64,000 nucleotides of DNA from JADJGC01 sp964617645 (GTDB lineage: Bacteria; Zixibacteria; MSB-5A5; CAIYYT01), in assembly GCA_964617645.1 (NCBI GenBank), contig CAZTYE010000006.1:62001-126000 (forward strand), given 5' to 3'. The notes beneath the pieces are model-generated. The model searched no databases, was not told where the DNA came from, and saw nothing but the letters and a program-made list of their open reading frames with translations. Below are positions 41,963 to 51,890 of this stretch, piece after piece. The translations under genes and the position numbers were made by a program. How positions within the stretch are numbered: the stretch's first letter is position 1; every line of letters begins with the position of its first letter.

Positions 41963-44185
41963 GTGAACCTCGAACTGGCCATCGCCGTCGTCTATCTGGC
42001 CTGCGCGGCGCTTCTGTTCATCATCGCCGGCCTGATCTTCCGCGAGGACACTCGTAAACGTCTCAATCGCGTCACCGCGCTGATGTTCGCATTTGCCGGT
42101 TTCGGGCCTCTGTTCTACGGGTTTGGCATCTTCGTCGGCAGCACCATCAGCGCTCGCGGCCCTATCTACAACTTGGTTTACGTCTGGGAGTTGTTCTTTC
42201 CGCAACTCGTGTTCTTCGCACTGGTTTTCCCCAGCGAAGCTCATTTCTATAAGCGGTTTTCCCGGCTCAAATATTTGATTTTTCTGCCGCACGTTTTTCA
42301 TCTGGCCCTGACTACCGTCTTTGCCGATCCCGAAAAACTGGTCAAGCTCGTTGATCCCAAGCGCTTCGGCACAATCGGCAAAGCGATTTTCGAGCCGCTG
42401 GAGACGGTGATGATCATCCTCTCCACCGCCTTCTCCTACTTGCTGGAGTCGCACGTCCGGCTTTTCTCGACCGTCAATTTCGTCTACGTCTTGATCGCAG
42501 CCGCCATTCTCTATTACGGCACGCGGCGGGTGACGGCCAGCCAACTTAAAACGCAAGTTCGCGTCGTGATCTTCGGGATCATTGCGGCGCTTACGCTTTA
42601 CGTGATCGCCTTTATCTTACCGGCGCTCGGACTCCTGACGCTGGGCGCGGCAGTGCAGAATTTCCTGACATTAGCTTCGCTAATCATCGGCTGCGGCGCC
42701 ATCGTCTGGGCGATTGTCCGCTACCGGTTCATGGATGTCCGCTTGATCGTCCGCCAGTCGTTGGTGTACAGCGTATCCTCGGCGGCGGTCGTCGGCGCTT
42801 ATGTGTTTCTGATTCGCCAATTCGAGAACATGGTGCCCCGATTGTTCGGCTTCGATATCCCCGGACTCGATATAGTGTTGATTATCGTTGCGTTGATCCT
42901 CTTTCAGCCGGTCATGAGTCAGATCGACGAGTTCATCCGCCGCTTCTTCATTCGCGACAAAGGCGATGTCCGCAATATCGCGCAAACGTTCAGCCGCAAA
43001 GTGGCCTCGGTGTTCGATCTGGGTGAGGTTTATCATCTGGCCAATGAAGTTCTTTCCACGCAGCTTCTGCTGGAAAAGGTATACGTGTTTGCCCGTGCCG
43101 AGCGCGACAACGAGATCCGCTGTGTCGCCAAACCGGCCGCGGACCCGGAGTGCGGCGATCTTATCCTGCCGCCGGCTTTTCAGCGCGAACTCGTCCGCCG
43201 TTCCGGCGTCAACAACATCGACGAGCTCATCGGCGCGTTTCCGGATGTCGCCATCCTCAAGGAGTTGGCGGCGCGCCGCGCACGCTACGTGACGCCGCTC
43301 TTCACGGGCAGCGAAATGCTTGGTTTCATCGCCGTCTCCGAGAAAGCTACCGGCTTTCGGCTGAACTACGAGGACGTCACCACGATCACCACCATCGCCG
43401 ACCAGCTCTCGCTGGCGATCAATACATCGCGACTCTACCGCGAATCGATCGAGAAACAGCGCCTCGACGAGGAAATGAAACTGGCGCGCAACATTCAGCT
43501 CGAATTGTTGCCCAAAGTCTACCCGGCCGGGGACACGTTTCATTTTTCCGCGTTTTCCGATCCGTCACTGGAGGTCGGAGGCGATTATTTCGATTTTATC
43601 GAAACGCCGCAGGGCACAATCGCCGTGGTTATCGCCGATGCCACCGGCAAAGGCATGCCTGCGGCGTTGCTGGTGAGCCAGATTCAGGCCGCGATTCGCA
43701 CGGAGATTCGGCACAGTACGGCGCTGGCGCAAATGCTGCGCAACGTCAATGACCTGATCCAGAAGGAAGAGATTACGGACAAGTTTGCGACGCTGTTTCT
43801 TGCGGAGTTCGATCCGCGTACGCGCCGGCTGCGCTACGCCAATGCCGGCCACAACTACCCGGTGGTCGTCTCCGCCGCCGGCGAACAAGCCGATCTTGAT
43901 CGCGGCGGATTGCTCCTGGGGGCTTTTCGCGATGTCGAGTACGATGAGGGCGAAGTACAGCTTCAACCCTCGGACATTCTCTTTCTGTATACCGACGGCC
44001 TGAGTGAAGCCGCCAATGCGGATGATGAGCAATACGGCGAGGACCGCGCGCTCGAAGTTATCCGTTCGAACCGTCACTTGCCGGCGGCTGAAATTCAGCA
44101 ACGCGTTGTCGACGACGTGCGAAACTTCGCGGCGCCAAATCAACTACAAGATGATATGACGCTGATCCTGTTGAAAGTCCATTAG
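41963..44185 (+). CDS. 7TM-GAF-SpoIIE membrane phosphatase
   Basis: A 740-residue protein starting with GTG after GGGAGGG. The first 330 residues are hydrophobic, with seven or eight helices like the N-terminal module of certain sensor histidine kinases. A GAF domain (about 350-490) has VTPLFTGSEMLGFIAVSEKA. A coiled linker RLDEEMKLARNIQLELLPKV leads to a SpoIIE phosphatase domain with DPSLEVGGDYFDFIETPQG, IADATGKGMPAALLVSQI and LYTDGLSEAANADDEQYGE. It should dephosphorylate the STAS antagonist of the same operon in response to a membrane signal. Confidence 0.9.
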   Translation: MNLELAIAVVYLACAALLFIIAGLIFREDTRKRLNRVTALMFAFAGFGPLFYGFGIFVGSTISARGPIYNLVYVWELFFPQLVFFALVFPSEAHFYKRFSRLKYLIFLPHVFHLALTTVFADPEKLVKLVDPKRFGTIGKAIFEPLETVMIILSTAFSYLLESHVRLFSTVNFVYVLIAAAILYYGTRRVTASQLKTQVRVVIFGIIAALTLYVIAFILPALGLLTLGAAVQNFLTLASLIIGCGAIVWAIVRYRFMDVRLIVRQSLVYSVSSAAVVGAYVFLIRQFENMVPRLFGFDIPGLDIVLIIVALILFQPVMSQIDEFIRRFFIRDKGDVRNIAQTFSRKVASVFDLGEVYHLANEVLSTQLLLEKVYVFARAERDNEIRCVAKPAADPECGDLILPPAFQRELVRRSGVNNIDELIGAFPDVAILKELAARRARYVTPLFTGSEMLGFIAVSEKATGFRLNYEDVTTITTIADQLSLAINTSRLYRESIEKQRLDEEMKLARNIQLELLPKVYPAGDTFHFSAFSDPSLEVGGDYFDFIETPQGTIAVVIADATGKGMPAALLVSQIQAAIRTEIRHSTALAQMLRNVNDLIQKEEITDKFATLFLAEFDPRTRRLRYANAGHNYPVVVSAAGEQADLDRGGLLLGAFRDVEYDEGEVQLQPSDILFLYTDGLSEAANADDEQYGEDRALEVIRSNRHLPAAEIQQRVVDDVRNFAAPNQLQDDMTLILLKVH

Positions 44186-44186
44186 C

Positions 44187-44717
44187 ATGCAAACAAAAGA
44201 CCCCGTCTCCAGCTTTACCTTCTGCCCCAAATGCAGCGTTCAGTTATCTCTGGAAGACTATAACCATCGCCAACGAAAAGTCTGCCGGCTGTGTGGGTTC
44301 GTGGATTTCCATAATCCGGTGCCGGCTGCCGGCGCCGTTGTTATCCGCAACCACCAACTGCTGCTCGTCCGTCGCGCGGAGAATCCGTACAAAGACGATT
44401 GGTGCATCCCGGCCGGTTACATGGAGTGGGACGAGTCTCCGCGCGAATGCGCCGAACGGGAGTTGAAGGAAGAGACTGGCCTGGACATTCGCACGCGCGA
44501 TGTTTTCGAAGTGTATTCCGGCACCGACGACCCGCGCACAAACGCGGTGCTGATACTGTACTTCTGCGACATCGTCGGCGGCGAAGCCGTCGCCGGGGAT
44601 GATGCCGCCGAAGTCCGGTGGTGTGGGCTGGGCCAAATTCCGGCGAATATCGCGTTCGTCGCCCACCGCCAGGCTCTGGCCGACCTACAAAAGCGGTTTC
44701 CGAACTTGCTCAAGTAA
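44187..44717 (+). CDS. NUDIX hydrolase with N-terminal zinc ribbon
   Basis: A 176-residue protein. An N-terminal zinc ribbon has CPKCSVQL and CRLCGFVDFHNP; the NUDIX box GYMEWDESPRECAERELKEE is complete (Gly, then REL-x-EET). Such NudC-related enzymes hydrolyse ADP-ribose or NADH-type dinucleotides. It starts one base after the SpoIIE stop, so it is in the same transcript as the signalling cluster. Specific substrate is not determined. Confidence 0.92.
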   Translation: MQTKDPVSSFTFCPKCSVQLSLEDYNHRQRKVCRLCGFVDFHNPVPAAGAVVIRNHQLLLVRRAENPYKDDWCIPAGYMEWDESPRECAERELKEETGLDIRTRDVFEVYSGTDDPRTNAVLILYFCDIVGGEAVAGDDAAEVRWCGLGQIPANIAFVAHRQALADLQKRFPNLLK

Positions 44718-44732
44718 ACTATTCTATTTCGC

Positions 44733-46463
44733 ATGAGCGTCGTTCAACGCCTCACCTTCTGCATCCTGGTCGCCGCAATAGTAACCGCATTTCCGACAGC
44801 CAGCTCGCGGGCCGATTCATCGGCACCGCCGGTCACAATTCGCTTTAATCAACGCGACTGCACGATTACTCTCGACACCGGAGCCGTCGCTGTCACGCGT
44901 TCGTTTCGGATTGCCGACGCCCACGTCGGAAACGGCGCAATCACCGTGACCGACGCGCCACTGTTCAGCGCCGACACGCTTATCATCGCAGGCCGCAGGG
45001 CCGTCCTCCAGACCTACGCGATCAGTAATGCCGCCGCAGTCGACGGCCAATACGAAATCCAATTAACCGCACCGGCGGAATCGCCCAGCCGTCGCGGTCG
45101 GGCGCCGGCAAATCGATTCGCCGCCTTCACGCCGGTTTCCGTCGATTCGGGCGAGTTCGTTCGCGGCGGCGTACTCGTGATCGGCAGTTCGATTCGTTCT
45201 GCCGGTGAAATAAACGGCTATATCGTGGCCGTCTTTGGCGACATCGAGCTGACCGCGTCCTCGGCGTCGCATCGCGATGTTTTCGCGATCGGCGGTAGCA
45301 TCAGGCGCGATCGCGCGGCTCGTCTTCACGGCGCGTTTCAATCGACTGCATCCTGGAAACGCAGCGATGTTTTTCGCCGCCGCAAGCTTTCGTATGGTTA
45401 TCGACCGGTCGAAGTTCAGAAGAGCGCTGTCTACAATCGCGCGGACGGCCTGACCATTGGCGGCAGCATCAGCTTCTACTCCGAGGAAAATTTCGTTCCG
45501 CGGCTGTATGCGCAGGGTGGACTGGGTTTGTCCTCCAATCGGGGAAAGTATCGGCTTGGTTTTGATCACCGCATTGGCGACTACAACCAACTGCGTTTCG
45601 GTAGCTCCGTGTTCCGCCAGACCTTGACAAGCGATGACTGGATTTGCGGCGCCGCTGAAAACACCGCCTTTACCCTGTTGTTCAAACAGGACTGGCGCGA
45701 CTATTATGAAGCTGAAGGCGCCGATTTCTTTGTCGAGCAGAATCTGCGTCTCCGGCATACGCTGCGCCTCGAGTATACCGTCGCCAAAATCGATTCGCTG
45801 CCCGCCATGCTCCGCCTCTGGTCGCTGTTCGGTCCGCGTGATCATCGTTCGAATTTCTCTTCGCTATCGGAGCGGCGGCGAGCGGACTTGCAACAGCTCT
45901 ATGGCAAAAACGAAGCAGTGCTAAGTTTCTCGTATATCTATAGCACGGTCGACGATTTGTCGACGCTGGCTCCGGCCGGATGGTATGCTCTCGCGCTGTA
46001 TGAGTATTCCTCACATGAGCTCAGTTCCGATCTTCCCTTTGACCGTTGGCGAATCGAATTGAGGCGCTACCAGCGACTGGGACGATTGTTCAGCTTGAAT
46101 CTGCGCTTTGCATACGGTGAAGCTACCGGCGCCCTGCCGCCGCACCGGCTGTTTTATCTCGGCGGAATCCGCACGATTCGCGGGCTTGAGCACAAGCAGT
46201 ACGCCGATCGGCGATTTGGACTCGGCAACATTGAGCTGATCGTGAACCCGCGGCGGACGATCATCGACTTGGCCGGCTACCTCGACTTCGGCGCGGTTGA
46301 TGGCAACCTGCCCTCGAGCCAGAATCGCTTCCCCAATAGCGCCTCGGCTGCCGGCCTGGCGGTCATTGTCGGCGAGACAATCCGCCTCGAACTCTCGCGA
46401 CTGATCGGCGGCGACGAAAAGAAGCAATGGCTGGTGACAACCGCAATCGGACGCAGTTTCTGA
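44733..46463 (+). CDS. Outer-membrane beta-barrel (BamA/Omp85-like) with bactofilin-like N-terminus
   Basis: A 576-residue exported protein (signal peptide LTFCILVAAIVTAFPTASSR). Residues about 125-200 form a polymer-like beta stretch (VRGGVLVIGSSIRSAGEING, AVFGDIELTASSASHRDVFA) similar to bactofilin-like repeats. The remainder is a barrel that ends with LGGIRTIRGLEHKQYADRRF and RTIIDLAGYLDFGAVDG, the Omp85 C-terminal signature. There are no POTRA domains. It may be a surface antigen or assembly porin. A TATTCT lies seven bases before the ATG. Confidence 0.75.
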   Translation: MSVVQRLTFCILVAAIVTAFPTASSRADSSAPPVTIRFNQRDCTITLDTGAVAVTRSFRIADAHVGNGAITVTDAPLFSADTLIIAGRRAVLQTYAISNAAAVDGQYEIQLTAPAESPSRRGRAPANRFAAFTPVSVDSGEFVRGGVLVIGSSIRSAGEINGYIVAVFGDIELTASSASHRDVFAIGGSIRRDRAARLHGAFQSTASWKRSDVFRRRKLSYGYRPVEVQKSAVYNRADGLTIGGSISFYSEENFVPRLYAQGGLGLSSNRGKYRLGFDHRIGDYNQLRFGSSVFRQTLTSDDWICGAAENTAFTLLFKQDWRDYYEAEGADFFVEQNLRLRHTLRLEYTVAKIDSLPAMLRLWSLFGPRDHRSNFSSLSERRRADLQQLYGKNEAVLSFSYIYSTVDDLSTLAPAGWYALALYEYSSHELSSDLPFDRWRIELRRYQRLGRLFSLNLRFAYGEATGALPPHRLFYLGGIRTIRGLEHKQYADRRFGLGNIELIVNPRRTIIDLAGYLDFGAVDGNLPSSQNRFPNSASAAGLAVIVGETIRLELSRLIGGDEKKQWLVTTAIGRSF

Positions 46464-46685
46464 CAGGTTTACGGCCTGCTTTCGCCCGCAAAGATGTTTC
46501 AAGATGAAGCGGTCTCTCACGCCGTAGCGCGACGCCAGCGCTACGCGTTCGCCGAGTTCGAATCTGACAGTACTTGACAGTCGGGGCAAACCCGTCAATC
46601 CATTTAACTTCTTGCCGATTCAGTCGATACCTAAAGTTGACGACCGGGGCGGGACGAAGGCGAACTATTCCTAAAGGAAAGCGTT

Positions 46686-48428
46686 ATGCCGTTCAACTCG
46701 AAAGACTCGAAAGGACTGGAGAGAACTGATAAGTTCATTCTCCCTGTCAGCCACGAACTTGAAGTCAATGATACGCTGGACGACGCCGACGATCTATTGA
46801 CCCGCGGTAACAGTTCAATCGACCAAATCCTGAAAGTGCGACCGCACCTTTCGACCGAGAAGTCGAACGCCGGCGAAATCAGCAACTACAAAGCGCTGCT
46901 CGATGTGGCCGTGGCGGTCAACAGCTCACTGGTGACCGACGACATTTTGCAAATCGTCATGCGCCGCGCGATCGAACTTCTGAAAGCCGAGCGCGGATTC
47001 CTGATGCTGCTCGACGACGCCGGGCAACTGCAATTCCGCACGGTGTACAACCTGTGCAAAGAACAACTGATGCAGGAAGACTTCAAGTATTCCGGTACGG
47101 TAGCGAACCGAGTCGCGGCGACCGGTGTTGCCGAGTATACCTCCGACGCGCAGAACGACGAACGCTTCTCTCGCCAGGAGTCGATTCGCAGTCTCAATCT
47201 TCGCTCGATCGTCTGTGTCCCGCTGAAAATCCAAGAGAAGGTGATCGGTGTCGTCTATCTCGATAGTTCTTCTGAAGGTCGTCTGTTTTTTGAAAGCGAT
47301 CTCTATCTCTTTGAGCTGTTCGCTCAGCAAGCGGCGATCGCCATTAACAACTCGCGTCTGTACGAGCGCATTGTCCGGCTCAAACGCTTCAATGAAGACA
47401 TCGTTTCCAACTCCCCGGTCGGACTGGTCGTCCTCAACGGCCAACTCCGAACCCTGACCATCAACGCCGCGGCGGAGAAGACTTTTGGCCAGCGGCCACA
47501 GTCCGGTCAGCAGTTCCTGGCCATGCTCGACAAAACCAATATCGAGCGTTGGGAACTGGCGATGAGGAATGTCATTGCCACGGGCGCAATCGAGTCGCTA
47601 TCCCGCTGCTACCTGACCATCGGCGAAGAGGAGAAAGTCGTTTCCGCGAAGTTCTCGCCGCTGGAACATGCCGATGAGCACGGCCGCGGCATCATCCTGG
47701 CGATCGAGGACATTACCGAGAAGACCATTCTCGAAAACTACGTGACGATTTCCGAGAAACTGATTGCCCGCGGCGAAATGGCGGCCTCTATCGGGCATGA
47801 GTTGAACAACTTCCTTGCCATCATCTCGAATAACGCCGAACTGCTGCAAATTCGGCTGGCCAAAGGGGAAACGGAGAAGGTCGAGCGCTCGGTGCAGGCG
47901 ATTCTCGACAACATCGGCAAGATCAAGCGCTTTACCGATAATCTCATGGATCTGTCCAAGCTCGACCAAGAGCTCGTCAGTTACAATCTCAATCATCTGA
48001 TCGACGACCTGCTCTTCACTGTGAAATCGCAACCCCGCTTCAAAAAAGTCGGCTTTGTCGTGCGCATGAGTCCGGATATCCCCGAGATTGAGATCGACGT
48101 TGGTCAAATCCAGCAGGTATTCTTGAACTTGCTCTACAACGCTGCGGACGCGCTGGAGAGCCAGAAATCCGACAAGAAAGAGATTCTGCTGACCACGCGC
48201 CGGGAAGGCGACTTCGTGGTCGGCGCCGTGCGCGATTCCGGCTGCGGCATTCCGCCGGAAAATATTGAGAAGATCTTCGAGGCGCACTTTTCAACCAAAC
48301 CGAATGGACACGGACTCGGCTTGGCCAATTGTAAGCGCATCATCGAAAATCACGGCGGTACGATCGTGGTCAACAGCCGGGTCAACGAGTTCACGGAATT
48401 CAAGGTGTCGCTGCCGCTGAAGCGCTGA
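46686..48428 (+). CDS. GAF-PAS sensor histidine kinase
   Basis: A 580-residue soluble kinase. A GAF domain (about 60-215, GFLMLLDDAGQLQFRTVYNL) is followed by a PAS-like region (about 235-355, SPVGLVVLNGQLRTLTINAA) and a HisKA dimerisation helix with the phospho-acceptor His in AASIGHELNNFLAII at about residue 372. The HATPase domain has FLNLLYNAADALESQK, AVRDSGCGIPPENIEKIF and GHGLGLANCKRIIENHGG. No response regulator gene is adjacent. AAAGGAAAG is the ribosome site. It precedes the kinase-TPR gene by 11 bases. Confidence 0.93.
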   Translation: MPFNSKDSKGLERTDKFILPVSHELEVNDTLDDADDLLTRGNSSIDQILKVRPHLSTEKSNAGEISNYKALLDVAVAVNSSLVTDDILQIVMRRAIELLKAERGFLMLLDDAGQLQFRTVYNLCKEQLMQEDFKYSGTVANRVAATGVAEYTSDAQNDERFSRQESIRSLNLRSIVCVPLKIQEKVIGVVYLDSSSEGRLFFESDLYLFELFAQQAAIAINNSRLYERIVRLKRFNEDIVSNSPVGLVVLNGQLRTLTINAAAEKTFGQRPQSGQQFLAMLDKTNIERWELAMRNVIATGAIESLSRCYLTIGEEEKVVSAKFSPLEHADEHGRGIILAIEDITEKTILENYVTISEKLIARGEMAASIGHELNNFLAIISNNAELLQIRLAKGETEKVERSVQAILDNIGKIKRFTDNLMDLSKLDQELVSYNLNHLIDDLLFTVKSQPRFKKVGFVVRMSPDIPEIEIDVGQIQQVFLNLLYNAADALESQKSDKKEILLTTRREGDFVVGAVRDSGCGIPPENIEKIFEAHFSTKPNGHGLGLANCKRIIENHGGTIVVNSRVNEFTEFKVSLPLKR

Positions 48429-48439
48429 ACAAGGGAAGT

Positions 48440-51400
48440 ATGGAGCCCCCGTTTGCCGCAGAGTGTGACGTAATCGGGGCGAGGTTCATCGGCGAAGGGG
48501 GTAGCGGAGTTGTTTACGCCGGCGAGCATCGTCGCCACGGCCTTGTCGCCGTTAAGGTTGCGCGCGATACCTCGGGTGAAATTCGGCAGCTCCTTGTCTC
48601 TGAGTACCGCCTCCTTCGCAGCCTCGATCATCGTGCTATCCTTCCGGCGTTAGACTTCATTAATCTCTCCGACGGTCGCGTTGCCTTGCTCACACCCTAT
48701 TGCGCGGACGGCAATCTCTACAGCCACGTCCAACAACTGAGCTTGAGCCGGCGATTTCGGCCGCTTGGCCGCATTCTGGGAGCGCTGGAGTATTTGCATT
48801 CTCTCGGCCTGCTTCATCGCGATCTAAAGGGCGATAACATTCTGATTCATCATGAACGCGGTCCGTTGTTGGCCGACCTGGGTCTGGCGGCAACGCGCCT
48901 CGAGCCGACCACCGAGCGCGGCGGTACGCTCGAGTATATGGCGCCGGAGGTGATCGACAACCAGGGGGCCACGGTCGAGTCGGACATCTATTCACTCGGA
49001 GTTATTCTCTACCAACTTGCCTGTGGACGCCTTCCGTTCGCGGCTACCGATCCGCTTCAGATCGTATCACAGAAGCGGCAGATTGAACAACTCAATCTCG
49101 ATACCGTCGCGACCGCTGTTTCGCCGCGTCTGGCGCGATTGATTCGCGCCTGCCTCGACCCCCAACCGGATCAGCGCCCCAAGACGATTCGCGAGCTTGC
49201 GGAATCACTCGCGCTTGACCAACTGATCGATCGCCGTGATTTCGATACGCGCACTCTCAAAGGCTGCTGGCATCATCATCTTTACAACTTCAACGCCAGT
49301 TTCTGGATGCAGGAATGGAACCGTCTAAACGGTAACACCGCAGTTGTTCATTACGGTCAGGACGATGCGGTGGAACTAAATCGCGCGCTGGTCGATCATC
49401 TGCGCATCAGCGGCCTCAATCTGGAGGAGGATTTCGCCGCCGACCGGCGCTTGCGGACGGCAATTGGCGACACAACGATCAGTTGGCCCGCGACCGCGGC
49501 GGATGCGCAATCCGCAGCACAAATCGAATATCCGGAGCTCGACGGCTTCGCCTTTGATACCCTGCTCGGCAAGCTGTTTCCGCGGCAAGTCGATCGAGCG
49601 ACCCGCGACTGGCTCTGGGAGCTGACTGCCGGAAACTTGGCGCTGCTCTGGGAACTCCTGAGCAATCTTGAGGCAGCGGGAATCGTTGATTCGCGTTCCG
49701 GTCGGTTGTTCGTCAACACCGTTACGCGCTTCCGCTTTGACGCCCCGGCGGGATATTTGGCAATCGTAAAGCGACTGACACCGACAGTTAGCAGTGAGGC
49801 CTTGGAGCTGTGTGGCCTCGTCGCGGCAGAACCCGGAATGCACCGTTTGGACTGGCTTGTCGATCTCGGCGTTGCGTCACCGGCCGCGGACACGGAGTTG
49901 CGCGATTGCGGCCTGATCGATCATAAGACTTCGACATTTGGGCGCAGTTACTATCGACAGCGATTCTACAGCGCAATGAACCCGGATGAGCGGCGGCAAC
50001 GCCATGAACTCTGGCTGCGCATCGTTGCCGACATCGACGACCTCGATTCATCGCAGCGGGCGCGCATGGTTTTTCACCATGCCGGCCGGATCGGAAAGCT
50101 CAAGGCGGCGTTTGAAGCCGCCATCGAATTGGCGCGCGGCGGGATGCAATCGCAGGATTTGACCGCCGCCGAAGATGTTCTGGATCAAGCGCTGTCCTTG
50201 CCGGGCGGCGATACCGAGCCCGCGCTGCTCGTTGCTCTCATTTCGCTGCGGGCGGACGTATTCAAAGCCCGCGGCGACCTCGAGTCGGCATTGCGCGGCT
50301 ACGCGCGAGTCGTGCGCCGCGGCGCCAGACTTGCTGATCAAAACATCTCCGCACAGGCCTATAAGAAACTCGGAGATGTCTACAAGAGCAAACGCGACTA
50401 TCGCCGCGGCAGCCGGGCTCTGGATCGTGCGGTGAAGATCTTCGGCCGCAGCGGCAATGAAATCGAGCTGTCGCACTGCTTCAATAATATCGGCAACATC
50501 TGCTGGATTGCCGGGGACCTTGAAGGCGCCGAAGTCAACTATGAGACCGCCCTGGAGGTGCAGCGCAATCTGGGAATTGAGAAGGCGATTGCGTCGACAC
50601 TGAACAATCTGGCTTCAACCAATTGGCGGCGCCAAAAATATGACACGGCGATTGCGCAGTTCAAGGAGTCGCTCGAGATCAAAACGCGACTCAATGATCT
50701 CCCTGAGATGGCGCGCACATTCAACAATTTGTGCGTAGCGTACTTTGAACAGGATGATCTGCGAATGGCGCAAGATTACCTTAAGCAAGCGCTCGAAATC
50801 AACCGGCAGTTGGGGAATCGCGAAGAGGAACTCTGCAATTACGAGAATTTCTTTGAAATCGAATATCGCCGCGGTAACTTGGCGGAAGCTCGGCGGTGGG
50901 CGCTGGTAGGACTGCGTCACGCTGACACTGAAGATCGTTCGAATCGTGGCGAGTTTGTCGTCGCGCTCGCCTGGATTTTTCTGGCACAGGGGCGTTACCA
51001 GAAGGCGCACGCTATGCTTCGGCTGGCTGAGAATTTTGCAGTGCAGGTAACGCACGCGTCATTGGCTGCTTCGATTCTTGCCGGCCAAGGAGAACTGTTT
51101 CGTCAAATCGGCGACCACGGGAGGGCTCTTCACAACTTCGATTCCGCCATTGCCAAAGTCACGGCTCTGGGTGACAATAAGCGTCAATGCGCGTGGATGA
51201 TCCGCCGCTGTGCGCTCCTGCGGGCGACCGCACAGTCGAGCGCCACAATCGATGCCGAGTACACGGCAATTTCCGAGTTGCTCAAGGGCCTGCCGGCTAA
51301 ACGCGAGAGATTGGAGTTGCTATTGGAGCGCGCCGAGAACGCGCTCGATGGCAGTGATTCGGCGGCAGCCGGGAAGTTCCTCGCAGCAGCAATCGATCTT

Positions 51401-51757
51401 CCGGAATTCGACGGGATTGCCGGAGTTCGCCCGCGACTTTCTTGGCTGCGCGGGCGATTGGAGCTAATGCGCCAAAACGATCGGAAGGCGATTCAGCTTC
51501 TCAGCGAGGCTGTCCTTGCCACTCAGACCTTAGGAACACCGGAAATTCAATGGCTGGCGCTGATGTCAGTCGGCGACGCTTATCGCTCGATCCGCGACTA
51601 CGAAAAATCCTTGAAGAGCTACATGGAAGCTTTTGAAATCGTCAAGCTGTTGGCGCTGCAAATCAGCGACCGCAAACTTCGAAAGATATACTTGTCCGAT
51701 TTCCGCAAGCAAGAACTCGCCGAACGTCTCGAGGAGATGTCGACTCTGGTGGCCTAA
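48440..51757 (+). CDS. Ser/Thr protein kinase with long C-terminal TPR/regulator region
   Basis: A 1105-residue protein, start after AGGGAAGT. The kinase domain (about 10-255) has FIGEGGSGVVYAGEHR, VAVKVARDTSG, LLHRDLKGDNILIHHE and LLADLGLAATRL. Residues 280-550 form an AAA/STAND-like helical region without an evident P-loop. From about 555 to the end come at least eight TPRs, for example YDTAIAQFKESLEIKTRLND and LRMAQDYLKQALEINRQLGN, like kinase-TPR regulators in Myxococcus and Planctomycetes. It likely phosphorylates partners gathered by the TPRs. A terminator follows its stop. Confidence 0.88.
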   Translation: MEPPFAAECDVIGARFIGEGGSGVVYAGEHRRHGLVAVKVARDTSGEIRQLLVSEYRLLRSLDHRAILPALDFINLSDGRVALLTPYCADGNLYSHVQQLSLSRRFRPLGRILGALEYLHSLGLLHRDLKGDNILIHHERGPLLADLGLAATRLEPTTERGGTLEYMAPEVIDNQGATVESDIYSLGVILYQLACGRLPFAATDPLQIVSQKRQIEQLNLDTVATAVSPRLARLIRACLDPQPDQRPKTIRELAESLALDQLIDRRDFDTRTLKGCWHHHLYNFNASFWMQEWNRLNGNTAVVHYGQDDAVELNRALVDHLRISGLNLEEDFAADRRLRTAIGDTTISWPATAADAQSAAQIEYPELDGFAFDTLLGKLFPRQVDRATRDWLWELTAGNLALLWELLSNLEAAGIVDSRSGRLFVNTVTRFRFDAPAGYLAIVKRLTPTVSSEALELCGLVAAEPGMHRLDWLVDLGVASPAADTELRDCGLIDHKTSTFGRSYYRQRFYSAMNPDERRQRHELWLRIVADIDDLDSSQRARMVFHHAGRIGKLKAAFEAAIELARGGMQSQDLTAAEDVLDQALSLPGGDTEPALLVALISLRADVFKARGDLESALRGYARVVRRGARLADQNISAQAYKKLGDVYKSKRDYRRGSRALDRAVKIFGRSGNEIELSHCFNNIGNICWIAGDLEGAEVNYETALEVQRNLGIEKAIASTLNNLASTNWRRQKYDTAIAQFKESLEIKTRLNDLPEMARTFNNLCVAYFEQDDLRMAQDYLKQALEINRQLGNREEELCNYENFFEIEYRRGNLAEARRWALVGLRHADTEDRSNRGEFVVALAWIFLAQGRYQKAHAMLRLAENFAVQVTHASLAASILAGQGELFRQIGDHGRALHNFDSAIAKVTALGDNKRQCAWMIRRCALLRATAQSSATIDAEYTAISELLKGLPAKRERLELLLERAENALDGSDSAAAGKFLAAAIDLPEFDGIAGVRPRLSWLRGRLELMRQNDRKAIQLLSEAVLATQTLGTPEIQWLALMSVGDAYRSIRDYEKSLKSYMEAFEIVKLLALQISDRKLRKIYLSDFRKQELAERLEEMSTLVA

Positions 51758-51766
51758 AATGCAGAA

Positions 51767-51795
51767 GGACCGCGCTGAAGGCGGTCCCTCTTTGT
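51767..51795. terminator. Bidirectional terminator after the kinase-TPR gene
   Basis: GGACCGC (51767-51773) pairs with GCGGTCC (51781-51787) around GCTGAAG, followed by CTCTTT on the plus strand and by an A/T-rich tract on the minus strand. It ends the kinase transcript and would also end a minus-strand transcript through the micro-gene at 51819-51890. Confidence 0.75.
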
Positions 51796-51818
51796 GTACC
51801 GGTTAGGTGAACTGGAGG

Positions 51819-51890
51819 CTATTGGCCGCCCTGGCTGAAACCACCCGGAGCGATCTTCTCCTCGAGCACCTCGATGATAAGGTTATACAT
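51819..51890 (-). CDS. Putative 23-residue peptide gene with full-length Shine-Dalgarno
   Basis: A short frame of 23 codons, too short for ordinary gene calls, starting with MYNLIIEVLEEK and ending with the Gly-rich APGGFSQGGQ before TAG. The full anti-16S complement AGGAGGTGA (minus strand, 51895-51903) sits seven bases (measured from AGGAGG) before the ATG, the best ribosome site seen in the window. The terminator at 51767-51787 lies just downstream and a hairpin-rich leader upstream. No homologue is recognised; it could be a secreted or regulatory peptide, a leader peptide or a RiPP-like precursor, all unproven. Confidence 0.5.
   Translation of the reverse strand: MYNLIIEVLEEKIAPGGFSQGGQ

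Noticed and set aside
46523..46545. Hairpin CGTAGCGC/GCGCTACG after the barrel gene as a terminator
   Set aside because: Perfect stem but no T-tract on either strand, so termination is not supported.
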